Notes: generated by a model not told the origin, from the letters alone. A stretch of DNA of 64,000 nucleotides from Bacteroidales bacterium GP1 (GCA_001701105.1 DAAI01000009.1:41019-105018), one strand, 5' to 3'. Shown: positions 37,376-48,200, numbered from the stretch's first letter. Numbers and translations are program-made.

Positions 37376-38809
37376 TCATTCCCCCCTCATCATCTCTTCG
37401 GCACGGAGAGCCATCAGGAAGTCATAATCCGGCATTGTCTTTACAAGAGAAGGATTATCGATATATTTCTGCATGTCTTCTGCCCAGCGCCGATGGAACA
37501 TAGTGCGCATAAGAAGGTTATTGAATTTTTTGGCGAATTTCATATCCCCGTTCATTATTGCATTCAATACAATATATTTGATGAAGTAGGCTTTGTTGCC
37601 ATATTGGACCACATGCTCCGTGGCCCATCGATGCGACTGATTGAACCTTCCCATATGATGATTCACGGGAACATATACGAAACCGGTGATCGTATAGCGT
37701 TCATCATGTCTCGGATCCGTAAAACCTGCTGTCATATTTCCCAAGTCGCGTTGTCCTCTTCCTGAATATGCTCTTGCAAGATTTTCAAGCACGCACATGG
37801 TATAATTGGGCGATTCTTTAGTGAGCGACATGATATGCAGAATCTTATTCCAGTCTTTCTTCTCAATGGCTTCAGTCATCAGAACCGTGGCTCTGAATTG
37901 CTCGCTTTTTTTATTGTCAGCCTTGAAGTTGAACACTATTCCTAAGCCATACAGAACGATGCCGAGACATATCAATATCTTTGATGAATTCAACCTCGTA
38001 ATATTGGTGAAAGGTCGAAGAACGGAAGAAATCAACATAATGATCGAAGCAAACACAAACGGGCTCCATAGATACCAGTCATAACCTTCCATTGTCAATT
38101 CAGGCAACCCTTTTAGATATAGATAATCATTGTCAACGGTCGTCCCGGTAAAGTACCGGTAATATATAAGAGGAATGATAATCACCAATATTAAAGTACT
38201 GACAGCTGATACTGAAGATGGAATAATCTTATATTTCTTTGAATTGATGCAGATATCTATCACGCACATCACAGCCGGAAGAAGGGAGAAAAACCCTGCT
38301 ATCGGATAAAGCAGCGACAAGATTATGGGAATTGCGATTCTTGCATATGAATATTTATCGTACACTGAATAGAGACAATACGCACCGAGAGAAAATGTGA
38401 ATCCGAGAGTATTGTAAAACACGTAACCTTGAGCTTCAAAAGTGAAACAAGCCTCATCAAAATGCAATACCGAAGCGAGCAGACAGAATGGTATAAGATA
38501 GCAGAACGTCCGCATCCCTGCGGAGATATTGAAAGAGACTTTGAACAGCCATGCATCGAACAGCCATAATAATATCAGCACTCCTGCACCCAATGCCGGA
38601 TAATATAAAAGTTGCGTAAGGAATGTACCGACAAATCTGAACACCCCTCCCGGATAATGCAAAAATTGCCTTAAGCTATCCAAACCCGGTTCAAAAAGCG
38701 ACATTTCATCATACCATCTTAGAACATAGGCATTCTTCACAGCCAGAATCCAAAATGCAAATATCAGGAATATAGCAGCCGGTAATATCTTCAATAGAGT
38801 TCGTTTCAT
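37376..38809 (-). CDS. Polytopic membrane protein, DUF6057-like
   Basis: A 477-residue inner-membrane protein, about ten hydrophobic helices between residues 8 and 300, then a soluble, helical C-terminal domain of about 170 residues (SEQFRATVLMTEAIEKKDW onward) that resembles TPR-like repeats. I match it tentatively to DUF6057, a Bacteroidetes family without known function. The overall plan (multi-helix membrane part plus C-terminal repeats) is reminiscent of glycosyltransferase-C-like proteins, but no catalytic motif was seen. It is the first gene of the operon with the CxxCH lipoprotein and the alpha/beta hydrolase. A TAAATTTGC element ends only 3 bp before its ATG, so the mRNA may be leaderless. 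Confidence 0.8.
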   Translation of the reverse strand: MKRTLLKILPAAIFLIFAFWILAVKNAYVLRWYDEMSLFEPGLDSLRQFLHYPGGVFRFVGTFLTQLLYYPALGAGVLILLWLFDAWLFKVSFNISAGMRTFCYLIPFCLLASVLHFDEACFTFEAQGYVFYNTLGFTFSLGAYCLYSVYDKYSYARIAIPIILSLLYPIAGFFSLLPAVMCVIDICINSKKYKIIPSSVSAVSTLILVIIIPLIYYRYFTGTTVDNDYLYLKGLPELTMEGYDWYLWSPFVFASIIMLISSVLRPFTNITRLNSSKILICLGIVLYGLGIVFNFKADNKKSEQFRATVLMTEAIEKKDWNKILHIMSLTKESPNYTMCVLENLARAYSGRGQRDLGNMTAGFTDPRHDERYTITGFVYVPVNHHMGRFNQSHRWATEHVVQYGNKAYFIKYIVLNAIMNGDMKFAKKFNNLLMRTMFHRRWAEDMQKYIDNPSLVKTMPDYDFLMALRAEEMMRGE

Positions 38810-38812
38810 TTT

Positions 38813-38821
38813 GCAAATTTA
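38813..38821 (-). promoter_or_regulatory. Promoter -7-like element abutting the DUF6057-like start
   Basis: Minus strand TAAATTTGC matches TAnnTTTG and ends 3 bp before the ATG at 38809. Transcription would begin at or next to the start codon. Confidence 0.4.
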
Positions 38822-38915
38822 ATAAATAAATGACAATCTACCATATAAGAAAGCATAATTCTGTACGAAATCGGACTAATCTTAGTCAATATGAGTTCTG
38901 ATAATTAATATGTTA

Positions 38916-38923
38916 TAATTTTG
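38916..38923 (+). promoter_or_regulatory. Promoter -7 element for aspT-aspD
   Basis: TAATTTTG on the plus strand, 120 bp before the first aspT ATG. There is no TTG at the standard -33 distance. Confidence 0.5.
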
Positions 38924-39043
38924 GCATTTAAATTGTATATACCGAGCCGCATACATTTATCCGGACACTTCAATCATTTAATTCCTCCGGACTTTAATAT
39001 AGGTACCGGATTAAACCGTTGGGGGGATTAAGGCATTATAATA

Positions 39044-40792
39044 ATGACAGAGTATTTTAAACCATCGTTCAAAATTGCTGAAATGGAAATAATAGATTGG
39101 CTGATAAAGACCTTACGAGAGAACCCTGCAATCGCAATCTTTCTAACAATCGGGATTGGTTTCTGGATTGGACGATTCAAATATAAATCTTTTTCCCTTG
39201 GCACCGTCACTTCCGTGCTATTGGTTGGAGTGCTTGTCGGCCAACTTGATATTCCCGTGCCCGGACCGCTTAAACAAGTGTTCTTCCTATTATTTCTATT
39301 TGCGATAGGATATAGCGTCGGGCCTCAATTCTTCGCCTCTTTGAAAGGAGCCGGATTGAAGCAAGTTCTGTTTGCCGTAGTGATGTGTGTCATTATCCTG
39401 GGCACGACTATCGGTGTGGCGTTTCTCTTCCATTACAATCCCGGCGAGGCTGCGGGATTATTTGCCGGCGCACAGACCGTTTCGGCCGTGATTGGGGTGG
39501 CGGGAGATGCTATTCAGACAATGAACGCTTCTGATGCTGATAAACAGGCTTGGACCAATATTATCCCCGTGGCATATGCCGTGACTTATATTTTTGGCAC
39601 GATTGGGTCGGCCTGGATACTTGGTTCTTTCGGACCGATGATGCTCGGTGGGTTGAAAAAGGTTCGCCAACAGACTGAAGACCTTGAACGAAGCATGAAT
39701 GAAGATCCTGCAGATTCGGATCCGGCGTTGTTCAATGCATGGCGTCCGATAGTCTATCGAGCATACAAGGCCACGAGCGATTATTTCAGTCAACAGCGCT
39801 CAGTGCAGGAGATTGAAGATTATATGGCATCCGGCAATCGGAGGATTTTTGTGGAAAGAGTCCGCTCCGGAAATAATATAGTTACCCAACCTCTACCGGA
39901 TTATAAAATTCAAAATGGTGATGAGATTGTGGTATCAGGACGCCGAGAGTTCATCATCGAAGATGAGTCGTGGATTGGTGAAGAGGTATCTGATCCTGTC
40001 TTATTATCCTTCCCTGTTGAGGAGATCCCGGTAATGGTGGCATCAAGACAAGTTGCCGGAACCACTGTTGAAGATTTCCGCAAATCAAAACGCAATCATG
40101 GTGTAATGATAGGCAGTATCCGACGGGGCGGAGTGCAGATACCGGTTCTTAATCAGACCAGGCTTGAACGCGGCGACATTCTGACTCTCACAGGTCCTGC
40201 CAATAATGTAAATGCAGCCGCAAGTTATATCGGTTATGCCGATAAACCCACCACTGCATCGGATATGGTATTTGTAGGACTCGGAATAGCCATCGGGGCT
40301 CTTATTGGAGCCATTACACTCCGGCTTGGAGGAGTTCCTATCAGTCTATCGACAAGTGGGGGTGCCTTGATAGCGGGTTTGGTTCTCGGGTGGCTCCGCT
40401 CTAAGCACCCCACTTTCGGACGCATTCCCGATTCAGCTGTCTGGATTTTCAATAACGTTGGTCTGAATATGTTTATCGCCGTAATTGGCATTTCCGCCGG
40501 ACCGACATTCATATCAGGCTTGCAACAGGTGGGATGGCAACTTCTCGCGGCCGGAGCGATAGCCACGACTGTTCCTCTGATTTTAGGAATCCTTATCGGT
40601 GATAAGTTATTCAAATTTCATCCTGCCATAAATCTCGGTTGTGTAGCCGGAAGCCGTGTCACAACTGCAGCCCTCGGTGCAATTCAGGATTCATTGCAAT
40701 CCACAATCCCGGCTATGGGTTATACAATTACTTATGCCATTGGAAATACATTGCTTATTCTTTGCGGACTTGTGATGGTATTTGTGATGTAA
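39044..40792 (+). CDS. aspT: Aspartate:alanine antiporter
   Basis: Exchanges external aspartate for internal alanine; coupled with aspartate decarboxylation this builds a proton gradient. The 582-residue protein has five or six helices, a hydrophilic middle with two RCK_C/TrkA_C domains (about 245-400), and a second membrane block, the standard AAE-family architecture. GxSAG-type motifs are seen (IGISAGPTFISGL) along with the C-terminal GCVAGSRVTTAALGA. The next gene, 43 bp downstream, is the decarboxylase. An ATG at 39083 (MEIIDWLIKTLRENPAIAIF) fits the usual family N-terminus better and may be the real start. A -7 element at 38916-38923 would give a 5' leader of over 100 nt. Confidence 0.95.
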   Translation: MTEYFKPSFKIAEMEIIDWLIKTLRENPAIAIFLTIGIGFWIGRFKYKSFSLGTVTSVLLVGVLVGQLDIPVPGPLKQVFFLLFLFAIGYSVGPQFFASLKGAGLKQVLFAVVMCVIILGTTIGVAFLFHYNPGEAAGLFAGAQTVSAVIGVAGDAIQTMNASDADKQAWTNIIPVAYAVTYIFGTIGSAWILGSFGPMMLGGLKKVRQQTEDLERSMNEDPADSDPALFNAWRPIVYRAYKATSDYFSQQRSVQEIEDYMASGNRRIFVERVRSGNNIVTQPLPDYKIQNGDEIVVSGRREFIIEDESWIGEEVSDPVLLSFPVEEIPVMVASRQVAGTTVEDFRKSKRNHGVMIGSIRRGGVQIPVLNQTRLERGDILTLTGPANNVNAAASYIGYADKPTTASDMVFVGLGIAIGALIGAITLRLGGVPISLSTSGGALIAGLVLGWLRSKHPTFGRIPDSAVWIFNNVGLNMFIAVIGISAGPTFISGLQQVGWQLLAAGAIATTVPLILGILIGDKLFKFHPAINLGCVAGSRVTTAALGAIQDSLQSTIPAMGYTITYAIGNTLLILCGLVMVFVM

Positions 40793-40835
40793 TGGCAATA
40801 CTGACATCTTAATAATCTATAAAAACATTAATTAT

Positions 40836-42476
40836 ATGAATTCTTCAGTAAAAAGAAAAGAGCGTGAGCTGGCGAAAATGAGTCCGTTCGAGATTAAGAA
40901 CGAGCTGATAAACCTTGCCAAACATGATGCAAGAAAATCTGCGGGACAATTTCTGAATGCCGGACGAGGCAATCCCGACTGGATAGCAACAGTGCCGAGA
41001 GAGGCATTCTTTCTCCTTGGTCAGTGGGCTTTGAGCGAGAGCCGACGCACATTCTACACGGAGCCCGGAATCGCAGGAATGCCACAGAGCCAGGGGGCAA
41101 TGGAAAGACTAATGCACTTCCTCACTGTCAACTCCACATATCCGGGCGCATTGCTACTTAACGATGCAATAAACTATTGCACTCAGACGCTTGGGATGGA
41201 TGGCGATGCACTGGCGTTTGAATGGTCGGAAGGTATTATGGGGGATGAATACCCTACTCCTCCGCGTATTCTTGAGCATACCGAGGAGATTGTTCGCGCA
41301 TATCTCGCCCAGGAAATGGGAGACAACGCCCCGAATTATGGCCGCGAGTATGACCTCTTTGCTACAGAAGGAGGCACTGCAGCAATGTGCTATATCTTCG
41401 ATTCTCTGCAGGCTAATCATCTTGTGAATACTCACGATAAGATTGCCCTTATGACTCCTATCTTCACTCCATATCTTGAGATTCCTGAACTCGACCGATA
41501 TGAATTTGATGTCGTAGATATTAAGGCCGACAAGATGGATAAAGATGGACTGCATCTTTGGGAATATCCCGATTCTGAACTCGATAAGCTTCGCGATCCG
41601 GCTATCAAATTACTCTGCGTTGTCAACCCCTCGAATCCACCTTCCTATAAACTCTCTGACCATTGCATGCAACGCATCGTGGAAATCGTGAAGAAAGACA
41701 ATCCTAATCTGATGATCGTCACCGATGATGTCTATGGAACTTTCGCAAAGGACTTTAAATCATTCATGTATGTCCTTCCCCAAAACACTCTTTGCGTTTA
41801 TTCTTTCTCAAAGTATTTCGGGGCAACAGGTTGGAGACTTGCCACGATAGCACTCGCAAAAGACAATATCTACGATCGACTCCTTTCCGATCTCCCCGAT
41901 ATCCAGAAGAACGATCTTTACAATAGATACCGGTCTCTTTCTCCCAATCCGGATGCGATTAAATTTATCGACCGTCTTGTGGCCGATTCCCGTTCCGTAG
42001 CCCTCAATCATACGGCCGGACTATCGACCCCACAGCAGATCCAGATGAGTTTATTCTCACTGATGTGCCTTGTCGATAAGGAGAACGTATATAAGAAAGC
42101 TATGCAGGATATGATCCATGCTCGCCTGAAAGCACTATGGGACGCCACCGGATTCACTCTTACTCCGGATTCGAACCGTGTGGGATACTATGCGGAAATG
42201 GATATAATGGTATGGGGAAAGAAACTCTATGGTGAAGACTTCTGCAAATGGCTAAATACCAATTATGAGCCTCTTGATGTTGTGCTTCGTCTGGCTCGCG
42301 AGACATCGATAGTCCTCCTCAACGGAAGTGGCTTTGCAGGACCCGACTGGAGCGTAAGGACATCCCTTGCCAATCTATCCGAACCCGATTATATTGTCAT
42401 CGGGAAAGCTATAAGAAAGATTCTCGGAGACTATCACGAGGAGTATGTCAAGGCTACATCATCCAAACAAAAATAA
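40836..42476 (+). CDS. aspD: Aspartate 4-decarboxylase
   Basis: A PLP enzyme that converts L-aspartate to L-alanine and CO2, consuming a cytoplasmic proton. The 546-residue length is typical of AspD, larger than ordinary aspartate aminotransferases. PLP Lys326 lies in YSFSKYFGATGWRLA, the cofactor-binding VVNPSNPPSYKLSD and IVTDDVYGTF are present, and ARETSIVLLNGSGFAGPDWSVR holds the carboxylate-binding Arg region. It is in an operon with aspT. The pair couples electrogenic exchange to decarboxylation, giving proton motive force and acid resistance. A GC-rich hairpin at 42499-42526 terminates the unit. Confidence 0.96.
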   Translation: MNSSVKRKERELAKMSPFEIKNELINLAKHDARKSAGQFLNAGRGNPDWIATVPREAFFLLGQWALSESRRTFYTEPGIAGMPQSQGAMERLMHFLTVNSTYPGALLLNDAINYCTQTLGMDGDALAFEWSEGIMGDEYPTPPRILEHTEEIVRAYLAQEMGDNAPNYGREYDLFATEGGTAAMCYIFDSLQANHLVNTHDKIALMTPIFTPYLEIPELDRYEFDVVDIKADKMDKDGLHLWEYPDSELDKLRDPAIKLLCVVNPSNPPSYKLSDHCMQRIVEIVKKDNPNLMIVTDDVYGTFAKDFKSFMYVLPQNTLCVYSFSKYFGATGWRLATIALAKDNIYDRLLSDLPDIQKNDLYNRYRSLSPNPDAIKFIDRLVADSRSVALNHTAGLSTPQQIQMSLFSLMCLVDKENVYKKAMQDMIHARLKALWDATGFTLTPDSNRVGYYAEMDIMVWGKKLYGEDFCKWLNTNYEPLDVVLRLARETSIVLLNGSGFAGPDWSVRTSLANLSEPDYIVIGKAIRKILGDYHEEYVKATSSKQK

Positions 42477-42498
42477 TAATAAAAATATCTTTAATATC

Positions 42499-42526
42499 GA
42501 GGCGGATTCCATGAAGAATCTGCCTC
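42499..42526 (+). terminator. Terminator after aspD
   Basis: GAGGCGGATTC (42499-42509) pairs with GAATCTGCCTC (42516-42526), 11 bp with one G-T pair and a 6-nt loop, 22 bp after the aspD stop. Confidence 0.75.
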
Positions 42527-42696
42527 AATTGTTGTATATAATATCATCCCATTTGATTGAACAGAAAATTTTATTCATTGAAAAAATACTAACTTACTTA
42601 TTAAACCAAAACATTTGCCTTAATGTTTTAATTATGAAGGTTGCGATTCCTCTCATCTGAATCGAGATTGTAATCAAGCAACCGGGTTACGAAATT

Positions 42697-44136
42697 ATGA
42701 ACATCTGTTGGAGCATTACGCGGTCAGAACATTCCAAATATCTATTGGCATGCCTGATAGCCTTTTCTTTTATCAACCTATCGTTTTCGTCCTCCGCAAC
42801 CATACGTCCCGAGACATTCGATTCCGTTCCTGCGTCATGGTCCTATGAATCCCCACATTATACCACTCTGCCTTCTGAAGACGACTGGTGGAAGGGATTC
42901 GACGATCCTGTACTTACCGAATTGATAAGCCTTGGCGAACAAAATTCTTTCGATCTTTCGATGGCGGAAAGGAGAATAAAAATGGCTCAGCTTACTCTGT
43001 CGCAGACGCTATCGGGGTATTATCCGACAATCGGTCTCTCTGCCGGCTATAACGCCTCTCGATCATCCGGCGCTTTGCAGCGGCCCGTTACTTCAGGTAA
43101 CAATTCCTCTTTCTTTGACATCGGCCTGAATTTCTCTTGGGAAATTGATCTTTTTGCCAGAATACGCGAGCAGGCAAAAGGAGATAAGGCTCAGTACCGA
43201 GCCTCTAAAGCAGAATATACAGCAGCGATGGTATCGTTATGCTCCAATATTGCCCAGGCATATATAAATCTTAGGCTTGCGCAAGCCAGAATTGATGTCG
43301 CTCGACGGCAGATTGCAATTCAGGAACGAAGCTGCGCCATAGCTAAGGCAAGGTATGAGACAGGACTTGCCTCTAAGCTCGATGTCGCCCAATCGCTTAC
43401 CGTGCTCTATACCACTCAGGCAGGTTTACCCGGGCTTGAAAACAATGAGACATCAGCTATCAATGCCATTGCGCTTCTGATTGGATGTTATCCCGAAAAG
43501 ATATCCGAATTATTACGCCGTCCCCACGAGCAGTTGAATCCTTTCCGGTTAATCCGCATAGGCGTTCCATCCGACTTGATTCGCCGACGGCCCGATATTC
43601 TTCAGGCTGAATACCAATTAGCAGCTTATGCGGCGCAGGCGGGAATAGCCAAGAAAGATTTCCTCCCTACTCTTACTCTTTCCGGATCTATCGGAACATC
43701 AGCCCATAATGCCCAAGACCTCTTCTCAAAAAACAGTCTTACATATTCCATTGCTCCAACACTTTCCTGGACTGTATTCGAAGGGATGGCTCGCTCCCGC
43801 AGGGTTGCATATGCAAAAGAACAAATGCTCTCGGGCATTGATAATTATAATCTCATCGTTATGTCGGCTGTAATCGAGACAGAAGATGCACTTGGAGCTT
43901 ACGAAACGGCCTTACAGCAGATATCCTTAATTAAAAAGGTTTGCGACGAAAGCGAAGAATACTTCAATCTTGCCTTCGATCGTTACAAACGCGGACTATC
44001 GGCTTTTACGGATGTAATGAATGCCCTTGTCAACCTATTGGATAATGAAAATTCCCTTATCCAGACAAAGGCGTCCGCTCTTTCATCGCTAATCAAAGTC
44101 TATGCTGCTGTTGCAGGGAGTCCTGAAATTAAATAA
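42697..44136 (+). CDS. TolC/NodT family outer-membrane efflux channel
   Basis: A 479-residue outer membrane factor forming the exit channel of a tripartite pump. After a signal peptide (about residues 15-35) the mature part starts with WWKGFDDPVLTELISLGEQNS, and the two OEP repeats (about 85-270 and 290-475) contain the long alpha-hairpins. VPSDLIRRRPDILQAEYQLAA is the diagnostic NodT/TolC segment. Most NodT-type proteins are lipoproteins, but no cysteine lies at a lipobox here, so it appears to be a plain secreted barrel. It is the first gene of an operon with the adaptor (27 bp) and the RND pump (19 bp). Channel-first order is less common than adaptor-first. Confidence 0.94.
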   Translation: MNICWSITRSEHSKYLLACLIAFSFINLSFSSSATIRPETFDSVPASWSYESPHYTTLPSEDDWWKGFDDPVLTELISLGEQNSFDLSMAERRIKMAQLTLSQTLSGYYPTIGLSAGYNASRSSGALQRPVTSGNNSSFFDIGLNFSWEIDLFARIREQAKGDKAQYRASKAEYTAAMVSLCSNIAQAYINLRLAQARIDVARRQIAIQERSCAIAKARYETGLASKLDVAQSLTVLYTTQAGLPGLENNETSAINAIALLIGCYPEKISELLRRPHEQLNPFRLIRIGVPSDLIRRRPDILQAEYQLAAYAAQAGIAKKDFLPTLTLSGSIGTSAHNAQDLFSKNSLTYSIAPTLSWTVFEGMARSRRVAYAKEQMLSGIDNYNLIVMSAVIETEDALGAYETALQQISLIKKVCDESEEYFNLAFDRYKRGLSAFTDVMNALVNLLDNENSLIQTKASALSSLIKVYAAVAGSPEIK

Positions 44137-44163
44137 TAACCTAAATACATAAATCTTTCTTCC

Positions 44164-45273
44164 ATGAAACTAAAATATATCTTAATCCTGATCGCTTCTG
44201 TCATCATCTTTGAAGGATGTCATAAGAGTAAGAAAGAGACGGTTGTGATTCCAGAAGTGGATGTGGCCACTCCATTAGTAGATTCAGTTACCCTGCATAA
44301 GACATATCCCGGATATATCCGCGCCCAGAATAATGCCGATATAGTCGGCCGGGTCAACGGCCAGTTACTTACCCAGAATTATAGCGGCGGCGATTATGTG
44401 ACAAAAGGTCAGGTGCTCTTTACAATAGAATCATCAAAATATCGGGATGCCGTGCAACAGGCAGAGGCAGCCCTGAAAACGGCGCAGAGCCAATATGACT
44501 ATGCTTCCAGGCAATACGAAGCGATGAAAAAAGCCCTGCAAGCTGACGCCGTATCTCAAATGGACGTAATTCAGGCGGAAAGCTCGATGAATACCGCCAA
44601 AGCCGCCATTCAGAATGCTTCAGCCTCTTTAGCAACCGCGAGGGAAAATCTCGGATATTGCACCATCCGCGCCACTCGCCCCGGCCGTATTTCCAATGCC
44701 ACGATGTCGACAGGTAATTATGTCAATGGCGAAGGCGCTCCGGTTAAATTGGCCACTATTTTTGATGACAGCCGGGTGAAAGCGGTGTTTGAAATTGAGG
44801 CTGCCCAGTATGAGATAATGCTCGGCGAACAAAATCCTTTTGAGAACAAACTTCTCCGTTCCATTCCACTATCATTTGAGCAACCTCTCCCCCATTCATA
44901 CACAGCCGACCTTACATATACATCGCCCAATGTGCAGACATCCACCGGAACCATAACTCTCGAAGGCACTCTGGATAATTCCAACAAGGAATTGAAAGAC
45001 GGTATGTACGTGTCTATCGATCTCCCGTACGGCACCGAACCTAAGGCAATTCTTATCCGGGATGCGGCGATAGGTACTGACCAGCTTGGAAAATATGTCT
45101 ATCTTGTGAACGACTCTAATAAAATTGTATATACTCCGATCGAAATCGGACAACTTTATCAGGATACACTTAGGATTGTTACCAAGGGACTAACCCCGAA
45201 CGACAGATATGTCACCAAGGCTTTGCTTACAGTCCGCAATGGACAGACAATTAAACCGGTTTTGAAGAAATAA
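44164..45273 (+). CDS. RND efflux periplasmic adaptor lipoprotein
   Basis: A 369-residue membrane fusion protein (HlyD/AcrA type) that bridges the inner-membrane pump and the outer-membrane channel. FEGCHKSKK marks lipidation at Cys19. It has a barrel-sandwich/lipoyl half-motif (NADIVGRVNGQL, YVTKGQVLFTIESSKYRDAV), an alpha-hairpin of Ala/Gln-rich heptads (about 95-160), and the second lipoyl half (LGYCTIRATRPGRISNATMS). A beta-barrel and a membrane-proximal domain (AILIRDAAIGTDQLGKYVYLV) follow. It lies between the channel and pump genes in one operon. The substrate is not predictable; multidrug or bile-salt efflux is plausible. Confidence 0.95.
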   Translation: MKLKYILILIASVIIFEGCHKSKKETVVIPEVDVATPLVDSVTLHKTYPGYIRAQNNADIVGRVNGQLLTQNYSGGDYVTKGQVLFTIESSKYRDAVQQAEAALKTAQSQYDYASRQYEAMKKALQADAVSQMDVIQAESSMNTAKAAIQNASASLATARENLGYCTIRATRPGRISNATMSTGNYVNGEGAPVKLATIFDDSRVKAVFEIEAAQYEIMLGEQNPFENKLLRSIPLSFEQPLPHSYTADLTYTSPNVQTSTGTITLEGTLDNSNKELKDGMYVSIDLPYGTEPKAILIRDAAIGTDQLGKYVYLVNDSNKIVYTPIEIGQLYQDTLRIVTKGLTPNDRYVTKALLTVRNGQTIKPVLKK

Positions 45274-45292
45274 CAGCCAAAAATCCTCATCT

Positions 45293-48200
45293 ATGTTCTC
45301 AAACTTCTTCATAAAACGACCGATTTTCGCTACTGTCATTGCTATCCTGATGGTAATAGCGGGTCTTATGACAATGCGGACACTGCCGGTGTCGCAATAT
45401 CCCGACATCACTCCTCCCACCGTAATGGTCGCAGCCTCTTATCCGGGGGCTAACGCTTCAACTGTGGCTAAAGCGATCGGCGTTCCTATCGAACAGCAGA
45501 TAAATGGAGTGGAGAATATGCTCTATATGAGTTCCACATCCGGCGATGATGGCAGCTATATGCTTACAATCACATTCAAGAACGGCACAGATATCGATCA
45601 GGCCGCTATCGATGTACAGAACAGAGTTAATATGGCCCAAGGCCAATTGCCTACCACAGTCACCGAGCAAGGAATAAATGTTAGAAAGGAATCGAGTAAT
45701 CAGGTTCTGTTTGTCACACTTCAGAGCAATGATCCTAAACGCTATGACGCTCTTTACCTCACCAATTATGCACAGCTGAATATCATCGACCCACTATCTC
45801 GGGTCGACGGAGTCGGTGGCGTGGATGCCTTCGGGTCGGGAGAATACAGTATGCGCGTATGGCTTGATCCTTTCAAAATGCGTGTCCGCAATCTTACCCC
45901 CGCTGATGTTGAGGCTGCCATCAGGGCTCAGAATATGGAGGTATCTGCCGGTTCGGTGGGTGCGGCTCCTACTCCTGATAACGGTGATTTCAGATATACC
46001 ATCGTGGTAAATGGTCAGCTCACGGATCCTGATGAATTTGCAAATATCGTACTTCGTTCCGACGGGAATGGATTATTAAGGCTCCGGGATGTGGCCAAAG
46101 TGGAATTGGGTAGTTCATCTTATTCCTCCGTCTCTAAAGTAAATGGTGAGGAAACGGCACTGATAGGTATTCGCCAGATTCCGGGAGCGAATGCGCTTGA
46201 TGTGGCGAAAGGGGCGATAAAGGAACTCGATCGTCTGAGTGAATATTTTCCCGAGGGTGTGGAATATAGGGTGGTAATGAACTCGACGGAATATGTCAGC
46301 AGATCGATAGATGAAGTGCTTGTCACATTCGTAGAAACTTCCCTTATCGTGATGATCGTAATCCTCCTTTTCCTGCAAAATTGGAGAGCGGTGGTGATCC
46401 CGATGCTTACAATTCCGGTATCTCTTATCGCCACCTTTGCAGTGATGAAACTAATGGGCTTCTCAATCAATACTCTTACCCTTTTCGGACTCGTATTGGC
46501 AATTGCCATTGTGGTCGATGATGCCATTGTGGTGGTGGAAGATTGCTCGCGGCTTGTGGATGAAGGGAAGTTAAATCGAATTCAAGCTGCCGAAAAAGCC
46601 ATGAACGAACTTACCGGCCCTGTGATTGGCGAGGTTCTTGTGTTGATGTCAGTGTTTATCCCTACAGCTTTTGTCAGCGGCATCACCGGCTCACTATATA
46701 AGCAATTCGCATTGACAATAGCGGTTTCTACTGCATTTTCCGGATTCAATGCTCTAACGCTCACCCCGGCATTGTGCGCCCTTTTCCTGGTTCCGAGAAA
46801 GCCTGCGAAGTTCTTCATTTACCGCTGGTTCAATGTAGCATGGAATAAGGTTGAAAACTTGTATGACAAAACTATAGGAAAGATGCTTAAACATGCCAGT
46901 CTTTCCCTTGTGATATATCTCGTGATAGCCGCAGCGGCCTTCTGGGGTTTTCTTTCATGGCCGACAAGTTATATTCCACAAGAGGACATGGGATATTTCA
47001 TGACATCGATTCAACTGCCAACCGGGGCATCGCTCGACCGCACTGAGAAAGTGGTTGATGCCTTGTCGGAAAGGATTCAGAAAGAAGTGCCGGGAATACG
47101 CGATGTGATGAGCACGGCCGGACAATCATTTGTCGGTGGAAGCGGTTCTAACTGCGGTTCGTTCTTCGTAATGCTGAAACCCTGGAAAGATAGAAAGAGT
47201 AAATCGGAATCCATTGATGCGATTATGGCCAAAGTAAATGAAATCTCTTCGCAATTTCAGGAAGCTGTAATATTCTCCATGAACCCGCCGGCAATTCCGG
47301 GCCTTGGTATGAGTTCAGGATTAGAGATGCAGTTGCTTGATCTTAACGGCCTCGGAGCATCAGAGCTATCTAAAGCACTCGATGAAGTCAAGAGAGCCGC
47401 TGCCGATGACGATCGTATTGCCTCTGTCACAACTTCCTATCAAGGGGAAGTTCCTCAATACCGGCTTATATTCGACCGCGATCGCGCACTCATGCAAGGA
47501 ATAGGAATTGAAGATATCAACGCTACTCTTTCGGGTTATCTTGGCGATGCCTATGTGAATGATTTCTTTGACTTCGGGCGTAGTTTTCAGGTCACATTGA
47601 AAGGTGATCCTGATTCAAGGGCCGATATACAGGATATACGCCGCCTTAGCGTACGCAACTCAAATGGGGAGATGGTGCCATTCTCTACATTCACAAAAAT
47701 AGAACCCATCATGGGCACTCCGAGCGTGAGCCGCTATAATATGTATGAGACCGCCGGACTGACAGCCACCCCGGCTAAAGGAGTCAGTTCATCAGAAGGA
47801 ATCAAAGCTATGGAAGATATTGTCACTAAAACACTCGGCAAGAACTATAGCTATGCATGGACGGGACAGGCTTATCAGGAAACACAATCGGGTGTGACCA
47901 TTACCTTCGTCTTTATATTCGCCATAATTATGACAATCCTTGTGCTTTCCGCCCAATATGAAAGCTGGACCGATCCGATTGCTGTGGTGTTAAGCATGCC
48001 GGTAGCAATTTTGGGCACGATCTTAGGCTGCATAATAATGAGTCAGAGCATCAGCATATACACTCAGATCGGATTGATTCTATTGCTTGGTATGTCGGCT
48101 AAAAATGCAATTCTAATAGTGGAATATGCTATCGACTATCGCCGTCAGGGAATACCTATCATTCAGGCCGCGCAAGATGCAGGACGAGTCAGATTCCGCC

